Below, piece by piece: positions 1 through 10,159 of a stretch of DNA of 64,000 nt (positions within the stretch are counted from its first letter, which is position 1; each line of letters begins with the position of its first letter). The notes beneath the pieces were generated by a model, which worked only from the letters and a program-made list of their open reading frames with translations, was not told the DNA's origin and ran no database searches. A program made the translations under genes and the position numbers. This DNA comes from Siphonodentalium dalli. Lineage: Eukaryota; Mollusca; Scaphopoda; Gadilida; Siphonodentaliidae. Location of the stretch: positions 50,755,899 through 50,819,898 of the forward strand of contig CP136067.1 in the NCBI GenBank assembly GCA_032622095.1. The letters are read 5' to 3'.

Positions 1-1013
1 TCGCAAAAATTCAAAACAGCAGTGTCGTATTAGATAATATGAGCATACGCTAGCGTAATCAACGAACCAAAGCAAAACAACGCACGTGGGAGTAGCTGTG
101 ATTCCATGTATTCACTCCAAATAAGATTCACATGAGCCTATATTTCCTGGGTTGATTATTAGTAATTACACTCCGTACATAACTGTTCGTCGAAAGAATG
201 GACCATAATCGTAATTTAGTCTTGATTGAAAGCTACACTATACATGGTATAAACTACCAACATCAAACTGAAAATAGTTATACCTTCTCGAGAGGGGAAC
301 ATTTTAAATTAATCTAACCAATATGTTTCTTTTCTTGACGCTGGGTGAGCGCTGCGGCTGAGATACTATACGGAGAAGCGTGTCCATTTCATAGTTGTTC
401 ATTTCATTCGTAAGGTGTCACCGTGTCGATTTCAACGAAAATCGACGAACAACGTCATCGTGTAACTTTCCCCATTGACTGAGTTCGCCTGTACCTGCAC
501 GAATGTATCTTCTGATTTGTTCATAATTATGTGTTTCCTTTCGATTCCAGGAAATAGTATGATATTTATGGATTATCACATGCATGTATGTACTATTTAG
601 TCTTATGATAACAATTAATTCCATATTAAATATATGTTATTTCGCTTCGCACAGTACCTACAGTATACCAAGTGGTGTACATTCAAGCACTGTATAACGG
701 TAAATTCGTGATGTCATTCTTATTATATTTCACATCACGAATTTCGATCACTTTTCACTCGCCCCGATGGGTGTAGACTGTAGTTACTATATAGTGTCGT
801 TATTTATTGTGTCTTATTTTCTCAATAAAAGGTAAACTATCGCTACGAATGAACTTATATTGTAATTCAATACTTATAATTCTCATTTGCAATACCAGTA
901 ATCGAATAACACAGTAACAAGATGTTCCGATTACGACATTAATGCTTTAAGCCCACCGATCTACTGTGCGGCAACAGTGGTCGCATAAATTCAAAACAGC
1001 AGCGTCGTATTAG
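1..1013. other. Intergenic stretch with a dispersed repeat
   Basis: No credible coding sequence. Positions 1-34 and 981-1014 are near-identical direct copies (two or three mismatches), and the second copy ends exactly where the TTAA of the next element begins. A short hairpin with 12-bp arms lies at about 703-743 (AATTCGTGATGT and its complement). Confidence 0.5.
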
Positions 1014-1017
1014 TTAA

Positions 1018-1796
1018 CTGGTTCAGTGCTGAAAGCCCATATTTGGACCCTATGTAAGAGTGCTGGAAGCCCAGATATGGGCTTTGGCAATGACACTGGC
1101 TTGTTTAGTCAACTCTTGTTTAGTTTAATCATTTAAATAGCGTTTGTCAGGTAATATTTCAGAAATATTGTTACATATATAATTAAATTGGGACATTGTG
1201 AAGTTTGAATGGATGCCGACCAATAAAATTGTCAGAAAAGGTACTTTATATCGCGAAAAGTTTGAGAAAAATTACAAATGTTTTGCCCGAAGGGCGGCCG
1301 ACAACCACGCTCATAACCATAACATAATCAGACATCCAGGCTCATATCGATAACCTACTTTGACAAACAGACAACCAGGCTCATAACCATAGCCTAATGA
1401 GACATCCAGGCCCATAACCATTGCCTAATGAGACATCTAGACTCATAATCATTGCCTAATGAGACATCGAGACCCATAACCATAGTCTAATGAGACATCA
1501 ATGCTCATAACCATAGCCTAATGGCTAATGAGACATCCAGGCCCATAGGCATAGCCATAGCCTAATGAGACATCCAGACTCATAACCATAGCCTATTGAG
1601 ACATCCAAGCCCATAACCATAGACTAGTGAGACATCCAGGCTCATAACATAATCACAAATGTATATATATGGGGGTCAAATTTGAGAAAATAGAGCAAAT
1701 TATCAACTCCGAGGATAAAATTCAATAATTTTCTGTTTGTTGAAATATATATACGCATTTTAATACGTGTATGTAGGATATTTAGCAGCGAACCAG
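1018..1796. mobile_element. piggyBac-like MITE with internal minisatellite
   Basis: Bounded by TTAA at 1014-1017 and 1797-1800. The left end reads CTGGTTCAGTGCTGAAA and the complement of the right end reads CTGGTTCGCTGCTAAA. The left subterminal part repeats an 'AGTGCTG..AGCCCA' block twice, a style common in piggyBac-type ends. TTAA duplications are the known piggyBac (and Kolobok) signature. No transposase is present, so it is non-autonomous. Its ends resemble those of the element at 8391-8727 (shared TTCGCTGCTAAA). A 31-bp minisatellite fills much of the interior. Confidence 0.65.
1310..1649. repeat. 31-bp minisatellite, about 11 units
   Basis: Units of the type CTCATAACCATAGCC followed by TAATGAGACATCCAGG start at 1380, 1411 and 1442, an exact 31-bp step. 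Outer units are more diverged, and one unit carries an extra duplication near 1518. The array sits inside the TTAA-flanked element. Confidence 0.85.
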
Positions 1797-1930
1797 TTAA
1801 TAATTGTTGACGTCACAAAATCAGATATAGTCTATATACGACCCAAAGCATCCGGGTTTGGTTCGTTAATAATTGGTGACGTCACAAAATCAGATAGAGT
1901 CTATATACGACCCAAACGTCCGCCTTTGGT
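1793..1930. repeat. 69-bp direct repeat, two copies
   Basis: The block from the first TTAATAATTG (1797) recurs at 1866 with few changes. Each copy holds the palindrome TGACGTCA, which has the form of a cAMP-response-type site. I infer no function from it. The first copy overlaps the right TTAA edge of the piggyBac-like MITE. Confidence 0.75.
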
Positions 1931-1943
1931 TCGTTATATGTAG

Positions 1944-1974
1944 AATATACGCATAGTGTTTCTGAATAACAAAT
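1944..1974 (-). repeat. Orphan end of the hairpin/83-bp repeat element
   Basis: This matches, in reverse complement, the terminal block found at about 3280-3310 and 18565-18597 (AAACACTATGCGTATATTCT type). Only the end is present here. It abuts the retrotransposon fragment that begins at about 1975. Confidence 0.6.
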
Positions 1975-2730
1975 TTGTACAATTGTACTAATGGCGAAAG
2001 CGACTTGCTCGAAAAAGTGCAATATGAGGCAGCGAGAATAGTAACTGGAGCAACAAAAAGCTGCAGTAATGAAAACCTCATAAAGGAAACTGGATGGGAA
2101 AAATTGTCAGAACGTCGGAAAATCTCCAAATTATGCCAATTCTACAAAATGTTCTATAAAATGACACCCTCATATCTATATACCTTAGTTCCGAGATCAA
2201 CAGAGAATATGCACCGATATCCACTGAGAAAGCATCACCTAACTAACCCTTCTTGTGATACTGCGTCATACGAAAAGTCCTTTCTTCCCTCAGCCGTTGA
2301 GATGTGGAACACACTCCCAGAAAATGTACGGAAGTGTGAAACATTATGTGACTTTAAGTCGGCAATAGGAAGCACGGATAATAACCGTAGAGAACCTTAT
2401 ATTTACCACTATTATTATTACTCACGCCCAGCGCAAATACATCACTGCAGATTGCGACTTGGTTGTAGTTTTCTTAATAAAGACCTGTGTGAAAATTTTC
2501 TCAGATCAAGTCCCCATTGTGTGTGTGGAAGTGATGAAATGGCGAATCATTTCTTATTCCACTGCCCATTATACAGTAGACAAAGAAACGAATGTCTTTC
2601 TGGTAGTTTGGAAAGAACAACCATTGAGAGCGCACTGAACGGCACGATTTCAAATAGTCTGAGCGAAAATATTTTTACATTTAAAACAGTCCAGAAATTC
2701 ATAATCATGACAGAACGCGTTTCGAGCTAA
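1975..2730 (+). pseudogene. Non-LTR retrotransposon ORF2 C-terminus, 5'-truncated
   Basis: An open frame of 251 codons with no catalytic core. It starts in the region after the reverse transcriptase palm: LLEKVQYEAARIVTGATK is the 'AARIVTG' block typical of jockey/CR1-like ORF2 proteins. It continues through a helical stretch (GWEKLSERRKISKLCQFYKM) to a C-terminal cysteine-histidine motif CVCGSDEMANHFLFHC (C-x-C-x7-H-x4-C, coding from 2518). The minus-strand relic at 24.6-26.1 kb carries the same AARIVTGCTRS block, so the two are related. The first Met is probably not a real start. The frame is uninterrupted, so the insertion is fairly young or the fragment is short by chance. It is followed by about 200 bp of possible 3' UTR without an obvious tail. 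Confidence 0.8.
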
Positions 2731-3186
2731 CATATAAACAGATTATATGACACTGCCCAATAATAATTACATTAAGTAAATATCTAATATATGGAAATAT
2801 TGAAATAGCTGATGACCGATACGACATGTGACACACAAATGTTGTATATATGCTTGTGTATGTATTGCTCTTACGAACCCATTCTATGAAACCCATACTA
2901 TAATATATTAGACATGGTGTAAACATTTAGTACATGAATATACCAATTCATTACCTGTCTCCGACAACTCCACGACGGGACGCGACTCGAGTAATGCAAG
3001 CATAATATTGCTTTCTTTGTCGCACCATTTTATATGTCCACCGACGATAAGGTCACTTGTGGAGACGGCATATATAAGCCATATAGGCTTACAGCCGAAT
3101 CCACTCCCATACACAAGGAACATGGTAACATGAATTACCAATATATTATATTGTATCAAATTATTATTGGGAATAAATATTATTAA
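2731..3186. other. Possible 3' UTR, then sequence with a possible minus-strand exon
   Basis: 2731-2930 is probably the 3' UTR of the preceding fragment. On the minus strand, 3111 down to about 2965 reads an open stretch ending ALLESRPVVELSETG, followed by a GTAATG that could be a splice donor. I do not recognise the protein and see no convincing acceptor. Confidence 0.25.
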
Positions 3187-3190
3187 ACCA

Positions 3191-3288
3191 ATAACAAATT
3201 TAATCCACTCGTGGGATTGGCGATTTACACCACGAGCTTCAGCGAGTTGTGTAAATCGCCAATCCCACGAGTGGATTAAATTTGTTAT
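3191..3288. repeat. Perfect 40-bp palindrome arms
   Basis: Arms 3191-3230 and 3249-3288 are exact reverse complements around the loop at 3231-3248. As RNA or single-stranded DNA this would make a very stable hairpin. The copy at 18.5 kb keeps only one arm. Confidence 0.9.
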
Positions 3289-3533
3289 TCAAAAACACTA
3301 TATATGCGTATATTTTGTTTATGCCACGATCTTTACAATGCGATGGATAAACATTTTTCCGTTCAAATTGTATGGAGAAAGTTTAATCCACTCTGCGAAG
3401 TTTATGCCACGATCTTTACAATGCGATGGATAAACACTTTTCCGTTCAAATTGTATGGAGAAAGTTTAAATGTAAAATTTAAACAGATGGCTTTATTAAT
3501 ATAGTAAGATATATAGGCGATCGTGGTATAAAA
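3191..3533 (+). mobile_element. Hairpin-plus-tandem-repeat interspersed element
   Basis: It begins with a perfect inverted repeat: arms 3191-3230 and 3249-3288, 40 bp each, with an 18-nt loop. Two copies of an 83-bp unit follow (GCCACGATCTTTACAATG at 3323 and 3406), then a terminal block ending TCGTGGTATAAA. A second copy lies in the opposite orientation at 18253-18597. The design resembles the 'pearl'/Helentron-associated short elements of bivalves. That link is an inference, since no Rep/helicase code is present. Confidence 0.7.
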
Positions 3534-3780
3534 AATTGTCTACGATGGTGCATAGTTACAATTCGACTTAACCAGTTTAGCACCGACCACAGTCGTGAAG
3601 TGTTAGTGTGTCTTTAATGATTTTAAAAAGCAATTTGTCTATTTATTTGTTTATCCTCATGCACCAAGTTTATATTTCATTAATTTAGACAGAATCTTTT
3701 ACACATTCTGTTTTACAATAAGTGTTATTACATGCAATTAATATCCATTGTTCCTTTCCCATACAGCTAATTGCATACGT

Positions 3781-4060
3781 AGACCTAGATTAGGCAGTGG
3801 TACCAATTTCCAATTCAACCAATGCCCCGTGTGTATCTCCATCATCTATGTACGAAACAAATCGTTTTTAATCATCGAATGCATTGAAAATATACAAATG
3901 GTTTTGTAACGGTTGAAAATTAATAATTGTGCCATCATACGAGGTGTTACCACACCCGCTGGTATAATAAAGTGTATTTGCAGGTATGCGTAGGACCAGG
4001 AATAGCAACAACATGGGAAAATATGCGTGGAAATGTATATTGATCTTCGTCAACCCCTAC
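3781..4060 (-). pseudogene. Possible exon relic, lectin-like C-terminal strand
   Basis: On the minus strand, 4053-3868 codes an open stretch with a hydrophobic run (PMLLLFLVLRIPANT), then SGCGNTSYDGTIINFQPLQ, and stops at a TAA. The same frame continues past the stop with FVSYIDDGDTHGALVELEIG. The pattern of a cysteine, then aromatic-V-x-x, then 'ALVELEI', resembles the last strands of galactose-binding-like (F-type lectin, F5/8) domains. The internal stop argues for a relic. I am not sure it was ever coding. Confidence 0.25.
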
Positions 4061-4205
4061 CCCTGCTTGGCACAATGCCCTACCATCATGTCTACGCGGG
4101 GAATATGATGGCGTTATGCTCTTTTTCTACAAATTGCACGCATTCACGCTGCGATCTACTTATGGTATATGGGCTTGATTGTGATCGGCCGTATTGCTTG
4201 GATGT

Positions 4206-4466
4206 TCAATTTGAGTAAAATCGTAGATAATCGTAAATTGAAAACCCGCTACTGAGCATATTGAACTGGGATTGTGTGCCATTGTATAAACGAGATATAC
4301 ATTCATTCAGAAAAGTATCTGCAGCGTATGTTTTCTGGGTGGCTATCACATACTTGCCAGATTTGTACGATAAAACGATTTTTTTTTGCACATTGGCAAC
4401 ATTTTCCAATAAATAGAACAGTCTTCTATATTCAAAATACAAGCTAATCGGTGTACATATAAACAA
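4206..4466 (-). CDS. Unrecognised minus-strand open frame, possible exon
   Basis: 86 codons, with a composition more protein-like than its surroundings (for example SYKSGKYVIATQKTYAADTF and LNECISRLYNG). I see no signal peptide, membrane segment or known motif. It lies just upstream, on the minus strand, of the lectin-like relic at 3781-4060, so both could be pieces of one former gene. It could equally be a chance frame. Confidence 0.2.
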   Translation of the reverse strand: MFICTPISLYFEYRRLFYLLENVANVQKKIVLSYKSGKYVIATQKTYAADTFLNECISRLYNGTQSQFNMLSSGFSIYDYLRFYSN

Positions 4467-4830
4467 ATTATCGCCCTCTCACTCGGCGTCAATGTAACCC
4501 CCAACTCGCTTGTCTGTGAGTGAAATTTACATCTAACCGGGAGCGATGGTGAAAACTGTTTTTCTTCCGGCGAGCCGCTATACACAGGACCACCGCAACG
4601 CACAGTCCGGGTGCAAGGAGTACTATCTCCTTGTATTATTACGCCACACCGTGGTGTTGCTTGGTACGCAGATTTTCATATTCTGTGGTCGATCGATAAT
4701 CCACTGGGCGACTGTATTATTATGGTTATTTCGTACTGAGTATAAATCGTACCGATAGAGTCACGATAGTACACCAAAGATTAGCACATGTGTTTACGTC
4801 ACCGGTGTACTTGTGGGGGCATGTTTCTAT
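4467..4830. other. No feature recognised
   Basis: I see no credible gene or repeat here. Open frames on both strands look like chance. Confidence 0.4.
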
Positions 4831-4832
4831 TA

Positions 4833-5600
4833 TGAAGGTTCGCTATCCCGAAGGTCCGCTATTCCGAAGGTTCTCTATTCCGAAGGTTTTTGTTATTTTT
4901 AGGTTAATTCTATATTCTAAAGTATTGAGACTAATTTGAGAGGGTTCATTATCACAATGATTATTTTTACGGAGTGTGCGCTCACATCCGAACTGATCCT
5001 GCGCGCATACCGATACAGATACAGGAGGAAATAACTTAACTTAGAACATTAAATGTGATTTTGTTTTGTTTTCGCGGGTTTTCTTGAGATTTAATGTCAT
5101 TACGTGGGCCCGTACTTTTGAATTCTTGGCATATAATATGAATGTTGTGGTATATTGTGGACCCTCCCGCATTGGGACATGACACATGTACAGTTGACTT
5201 AAGTGATGTTCTGTGTGGGCTCCAATTTGGAGTTCAATATTTTAAGGGCCAAATTTAGGATTTTATGGGCCCATATCTTTGAACTCTTGGCATATAATAT
5301 GAATATTTGGGGCATGTCTCTATTCCGAAGGTTCACTATCCAGAATGTCCACTATTCCGAAATTTCTCTGAAAGTTTGCTATTCCGAAGGTTCACCAATC
5401 AGAAGGTTCGTTATTCCGAAGGTTCTGTATTCCGAAGGTTTTTGTTATTTTAAGGTTAATTCTATATTCTAAAGTATTGGGAGGGTTCATTATCACGAAG
5501 ATTCTTTTTATGAAGGAAATAACTTAAAACATTAAATATGATTTTGTTTTGTTTTCGCGGGTTTTCTTGAGTTTAATGTCATTACGTATGACTTTATTTC
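4833..5600. repeat. About 480-bp duplication with ~17-bp 'ATTCCGAAGGTT' repeats
   Basis: Blocks at about 4833-5110 and 5310-5590 share the same order: repeats of ATTCCGAAGGTTCGCT type, then AGGTTAATTCTATATTC, then GGGTTCATTATCAC, then a T/G-rich run ending in TTTAATGTCATTACGTG. The last motif occurs a third time at about 5650-5670. The region between them also holds two copies of TTGGCATATAATATGAAT. Confidence 0.7.
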
Positions 5601-6040
5601 TCATTAAATATTCACGCCAAGCAGCCCACACAATTGCTATGTTTCCATGCGATTTAATGTCATTACGTGTGACCTAATATCTCAATAATCTGAGGCAAGA
5701 GTACGCCTGCTAAAGGCGAATTATAACAGTGGGGCTATAACGCTCAATGGGAACTATAACAAACTGCGCAGCAGAATAGCGCTGATTAAACGAGTATGAG
5801 ATGAGCCTAACTGCAATTGTGACTTTGTTTAAAGGCCCACTTAATTTTCGAGTCATTCATTTTTTTATAGTATATACGGTTTTAATAACAATTTATGCCA
5901 TAAAATTTGAATAAATTACTATAATTCATCACCATTTGAAACGCAGAATCCTTCTATCTCCTAGTTTGAAACACCTTTAAAATACCGCGACAAGTCGTGC
6001 GTCGTATATCTAGCAATTAGCAACTAACATGTCCTCTTCG
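5601..6040. other. No gene recognised
   Basis: Contains the third TTTAATGTCATTACGTG motif. The rest is AT-rich sequence in which I recognise nothing. Confidence 0.4.
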
Positions 6041-6042
6041 CC

Positions 6043-6560
6043 TTTCCATAGATTTCAACGTAATTTGATACTTATGGGTATTTTTGTCCGGGAAGTGTTT
6101 TGGACGGGTCAAATCGTGAGCCCGACCTGACCTTGACCTTTAAAACTGTCAATGCAAGGTAAATGTTGGTAAAACGGACAAATTTCGGCGAAATTTGATA
6201 CCTAGGGATACTTTTGTCCGGGGAGTGTTTTGGACGGGTCAAATCGTGACATCGGCGTGACCTTTATCTTCAATGTGGTCAATCAAAGGTCAAATCGGGT
6301 AAAACGGATGGATTTCGACGAAATTTGATACCTATGGGTACTTTTGTCGGGGGAGTGTTTTGGACGGGTCAAATCATGACTCCGACCTTACCTTGACCTT
6401 CAAAATTGTTAATTAAAGGTCAAGTGGGGTAAAACGGACGGATTTCGACGAAATTTGATACCTAGTGGTACTTTTCTCCGGGTGGGGGTGTTTTGGACGG
6501 GTCAAATCATGACCCTGACCTGACCTTGACTTTCGAAATAGTCAATTGAAGGTCAAATCG
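6043..6560. repeat. ~130-bp tandem repeat, four copies
   Basis: The motif AATTTGATACC recurs at about 6062, 6192, 6322 and 6452, a 130-bp step. Each unit contains GTTTTGGACGGGTCAAATC and, in most units, GACCTTGACCTT. The complement of TGACCTTGA is TCAAGGTCA, the form of an extended nuclear-receptor half-site (ERR/SF-1 type). The match may be chance made repetitive. Confidence 0.85.
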
Positions 6561-7775
6561 CGCCTTTCGCCGGAAATCAGATGGGAAACATCCCGGACGA
6601 AGTCGGGCCCATCAGCTTGTGTAATAAAGAAGACAGTTTGAAGAAAGTAATGTATAACACGAGAAACGGGAAAACTTGAAATATAGAAGTATGCAAATTT
6701 CCCACATAAAATTTGAAAGCTAGTTTATAGAATAATTGTATTATAATTTATATTTATGGCTAATACTATGATCTTGGTGGCGTTACCATTTCTGACTATG
6801 GTTTTCTTGTTTCAAGTGGTACTGTGATATCTTCGACCTTTGTAAAGTGATCCACATTTTCTGTTGATTCGAGTTGTTTGAGGAACGGCAAGTTAACATT
6901 CAATCAGGGATATTAGGTATGGAACCTGCCATCAGTTATAAAACATGGGAATGTTCTATTATTCACCAGGAGGGTGTTCACGAAATATGAGCAGAGGACA
7001 CTCAGACAAATACTGATAATGTAAGTGCAGAATGATTCCTATTCATTGGAGGGAAATTCCATACAATAAGTTCAACAGATATGGTCGTTTCTTAAACTTA
7101 TTATCTGAACGTTTCCAAATAAAAGGGAACTACTCATCAATGAGTATTTAGTATATAAAGGTTTAAAGTGCATAAAGTCTGTGCAACAATATTTCGTGTA
7201 TTGGCATATGCATATGAACGTCTACACGCACATATGCACTATACAGGTCAACCCATTTATATTCTCAATTATATGCATGTACTATTTTCTTCTCCGTTTC
7301 CCCCCACCATTGCTATGTATTTATATTAATCTTTCATCTGTAAATGAGGACAAATGTACTCACGAATGTCAAATTAGACGATGAGTCTATAATAAATTGA
7401 TTGATAGTCGATAAAATTAATCTCGCAATAGTACTAGTGATGAGTAGGCTCATGCTCGCCGGCAATCACTTGGCATCGCGTCAACAAAAAAATCAGGCGA
7501 ATTTCGAAAAGCCGCGCATGACACAAATACCAGAAATCCAAAATGATTGCTTTGTTAATTAAAGTTAAATTCTTGTCCAACTTCGTTACACTAACGGAAA
7601 TAGACACAAAAATAGAGACAAATTGAGGGACTATATTTTACGTCGCCAACCAGAGCGCGCAATACTGTCGTTCTCAGCCAAAGCTGTAAATATATGCATT
7701 TGGCAGCTTCTGTTAAGGATTTAGATTTTTTTTAAAGTTATAAATCTCCAGTTTTTTTATGTGATATATACACAA

Positions 7776-8256
7776 GATCTTCAACTCGTTATGTGGGGTT
7801 ATAAGATGTTATGTAATCCGTTTGATAAATTTGAATCACAACTCGTCTACGCCACGTTTTTGTGAATCAAATTTATCAATCTCGTTTCATAAATAGAGGA
7901 TCTCACATGAGTTTCTATTTTATACGGAATTTATCAACCGAGTTCACTAAATTCGATATGAGCCGAGGTTTACCGAGGCTCAAATAGAATTTAGAGGACG
8001 AGGTTGATAAATTACGTATAAAATAGGACGAGTGTGAGATACCTTTTATCACATGATCAAATAAACCCGAAGCAACGCGAAATATTCATCGAAAACAACA
8101 ATCATAAACTACAGCGATCGCAAGTTATTTGAAGAACGCCGTGACGTCATCGCACGCGCTGATATTAAACGTGTCTATTACCGATAATTATTAAACTGCT
8201 TTTATGGCCAAATTATGTGATAAAATCTTATATCCCAACATAACTTGTTGGAGATC
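7776..8256. mobile_element. Foldback element with internal palindromes
   Basis: Ends 7776-7806 and 8226-8256 are inverted repeats, about 26 of 31 bp matching. Inside are two more hairpins: arms 7824-7839 with 7862-7877, and arms about 7901-7958 with 7986-8039. No coding sequence. The target duplication is not clear. Confidence 0.6.
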
Positions 8257-8390
8257 CTCTATATATAAATGCGAAAATAAAACACGATCTTGATAAGGTA
8301 ACACAAACCGCGGTACACTAATCTTGACAGCGACATATAATTAAATAGAAACATTAGATAAACATGTCGGGTAAGTATCATAAATATTAA

Positions 8391-8727
8391 CCTCTTCGCT
8401 GCTAAATGACGTTATGACGTCGTGTGCTGGGCTGTTGACGTTATTGGCATTTTCCAATGGGAAAATATAGCGGGAATGTCAAAAGAACCATAAAAGTGAC
8501 TCAGCTGAAAGGCTATTATCGATCACAATCGTGGAACATCATACACTGTTTGAAAAGTCGAGATACAGTTATTCCGATGAACTAATCTCTCAGTTCCATT
8601 TATGTATAATGGCCTACTTCTAGTGTGCTGAAGTAGGTCCGTAGTACGGTAGTACCTACGGACCATATAGCACACGGCGTGCACTTTTACGTCCGTAATA
8701 GATACGGACGTCATAGCAGCGAAGAGG
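8391..8727. mobile_element. TTAA-flanked piggyBac-like MITE, 337 bp
   Basis: TTAA at 8387-8390 and 8728-8731 directly flanks perfect 14-bp inverted ends, CCTCTTCGCTGCTA and its complement. After a 2-bp gap TGACGT also matches on both sides. The interior holds a hairpin around GGTCCGTAGTAC / GTACCTACGGACC (about 8636-8665). Exact TTAA duplication and the C-rich start fit piggyBac-type transposition. Confidence 0.8.
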
Positions 8728-8731
8728 TTAA

Positions 8732-9090
8732 TTCTTAGTTTTTGACATGACCCAAAAATCGTAAGACGCAAGATAATCGAATAACCTTCAACCGAGGACA
8801 AATTCCTCCCCCGTTAAACACGAGTACATTATCGTAATCTATATTCATTGCGGAGGACATTGGATCTAAATCGTCGGCGCTTTAAGGTGAGATCAAATGT
8901 ATTAGTTGACATTTTAAAACGAAAATGGCTCATTTGAACCTAAACAAATTGTATATGTTACTTGGCATTATATGGTGACGATATAGGTCGATAAATACAA
9001 GAAATATCATTACACAGACTTTATATATATACGCTTCACCTTAATATACTGAATACTGATTTTCAAATAATAAATTTAACAAACGACGAT
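8732..9090. other. No feature recognised
   Basis: AT-rich sequence without a credible frame or repeat. Confidence 0.4.
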
Positions 9091-9255
9091 ATATGTTGAA
9101 CTGTTTGAACTTAATTTCCCACCAATGAATAGGAACCATTCTGCACTTATATGTTATCAGTTGTTTCTGTTTGTACTCTTCTAATATTTCGTGAACACCC
9201 CTGCTGATGAATAATAGAACATTCCCATGTTTTATAACCGATAGGAGATTCCATT

Positions 9256-10100
9256 CAGTAAAATTGCATCACAGTTTGATTCAGACATTGATCCACCCAC
9301 CCACCCATCGCTGTTGCTGGATTGTTTTTACGCTCCCAAATTACTATATCTTTGGCTTCGGGGGGTAAAACAATATTTGATTCGAGTCGAGGAACCCACA
9401 CATCAAAGCTCAGAGTGATCAGATATCGATTTTTGAAATTTTTTATTTCTCAAAATGTGTACTTATTTGTGGCCCAGAAAAAAAAAACGGTCCGACGGTA
9501 TCGGACCAAATTGCGGATGAAGATGGATAAATCTAAAATCAAGCGGTAATACGGCAATATTTCGTTTTGGTAAATTTTATACCATACTTGACGGCGGTAA
9601 GCATTATTTTGTTGTAATTAATCGATTCTGATAACTAAAGCGTATTTTGAAGAAATGTTTTTGTTGTGCTTGTTGTTGTTGTTGTAACTTGATGACGTGG
9701 GGACCGTCGGATGGGAGTTTTTTCACGTTGTGTGGTGTAAACAAACACGCATCACATCGCAGCGACTAAATTACGCGAATTATGAAAAAATAAATCAAAA
9801 CAACACCTGAAGAAGAGTATTCCGTGATGTGTCTATAATCGTAACAAGACCCAATATGAAGACTCTGAAACGTCACTACAGAAACGGTAGAAATTTGTTG
9901 TTGAAATTTTGATGTCCTTATTTCGATGCTATATTTTTTGAAGTCCTTCGTTATTCAACGCCCAATCGTTATGACGTCATAAAGACAATTCTCACTGGAC
10001 GAAACCTTCAAATACTCCCAATTGGATATAATGTGCTCCCATAATCAAAGCATCTGACAGAAGTCTCGCCACTGAAGCATGAACAATACTCAACGGTAAT
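9256..10100. other. Sequence upstream of the long retrotransposon
   Basis: No gene recognised. A short TTG-rich run lies at about 9660-9690. Part of 9800-10159 may be the 5' UTR of the retrotransposon that follows, but I cannot place its 5' end. Confidence 0.35.
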
Positions 10101-10159
10101 CAAGACTGATCTGAACTGTCCGCTTTACTGACCGGTGTATAATTTAACCTTTCACGACC

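Larger units (their letters stand above)
6930..9255. mobile_element. Large inverted-repeat region with ~155-bp arms
   Basis: The block 6930-7085 recurs in reverse complement at about 9095-9255 (for example AAAACATGGGAATGTTCTA, GGTGTTCACGAAATAT and TTCCTATTCATTGG in both), by eye roughly 80% identical. The 2 kb between the arms holds two further inverted-repeat elements (7776-8256 and 8391-8727). This could be one old TIR element with nested insertions, or two copies of one repeat in opposite orientation. Confidence 0.55.

Noticed and set aside
1793-1930. A cAMP-response regulatory module (two TGACGTCA sites)
   Set aside because: The two sites exist only because the 69-bp block is duplicated, and there is no gene nearby.
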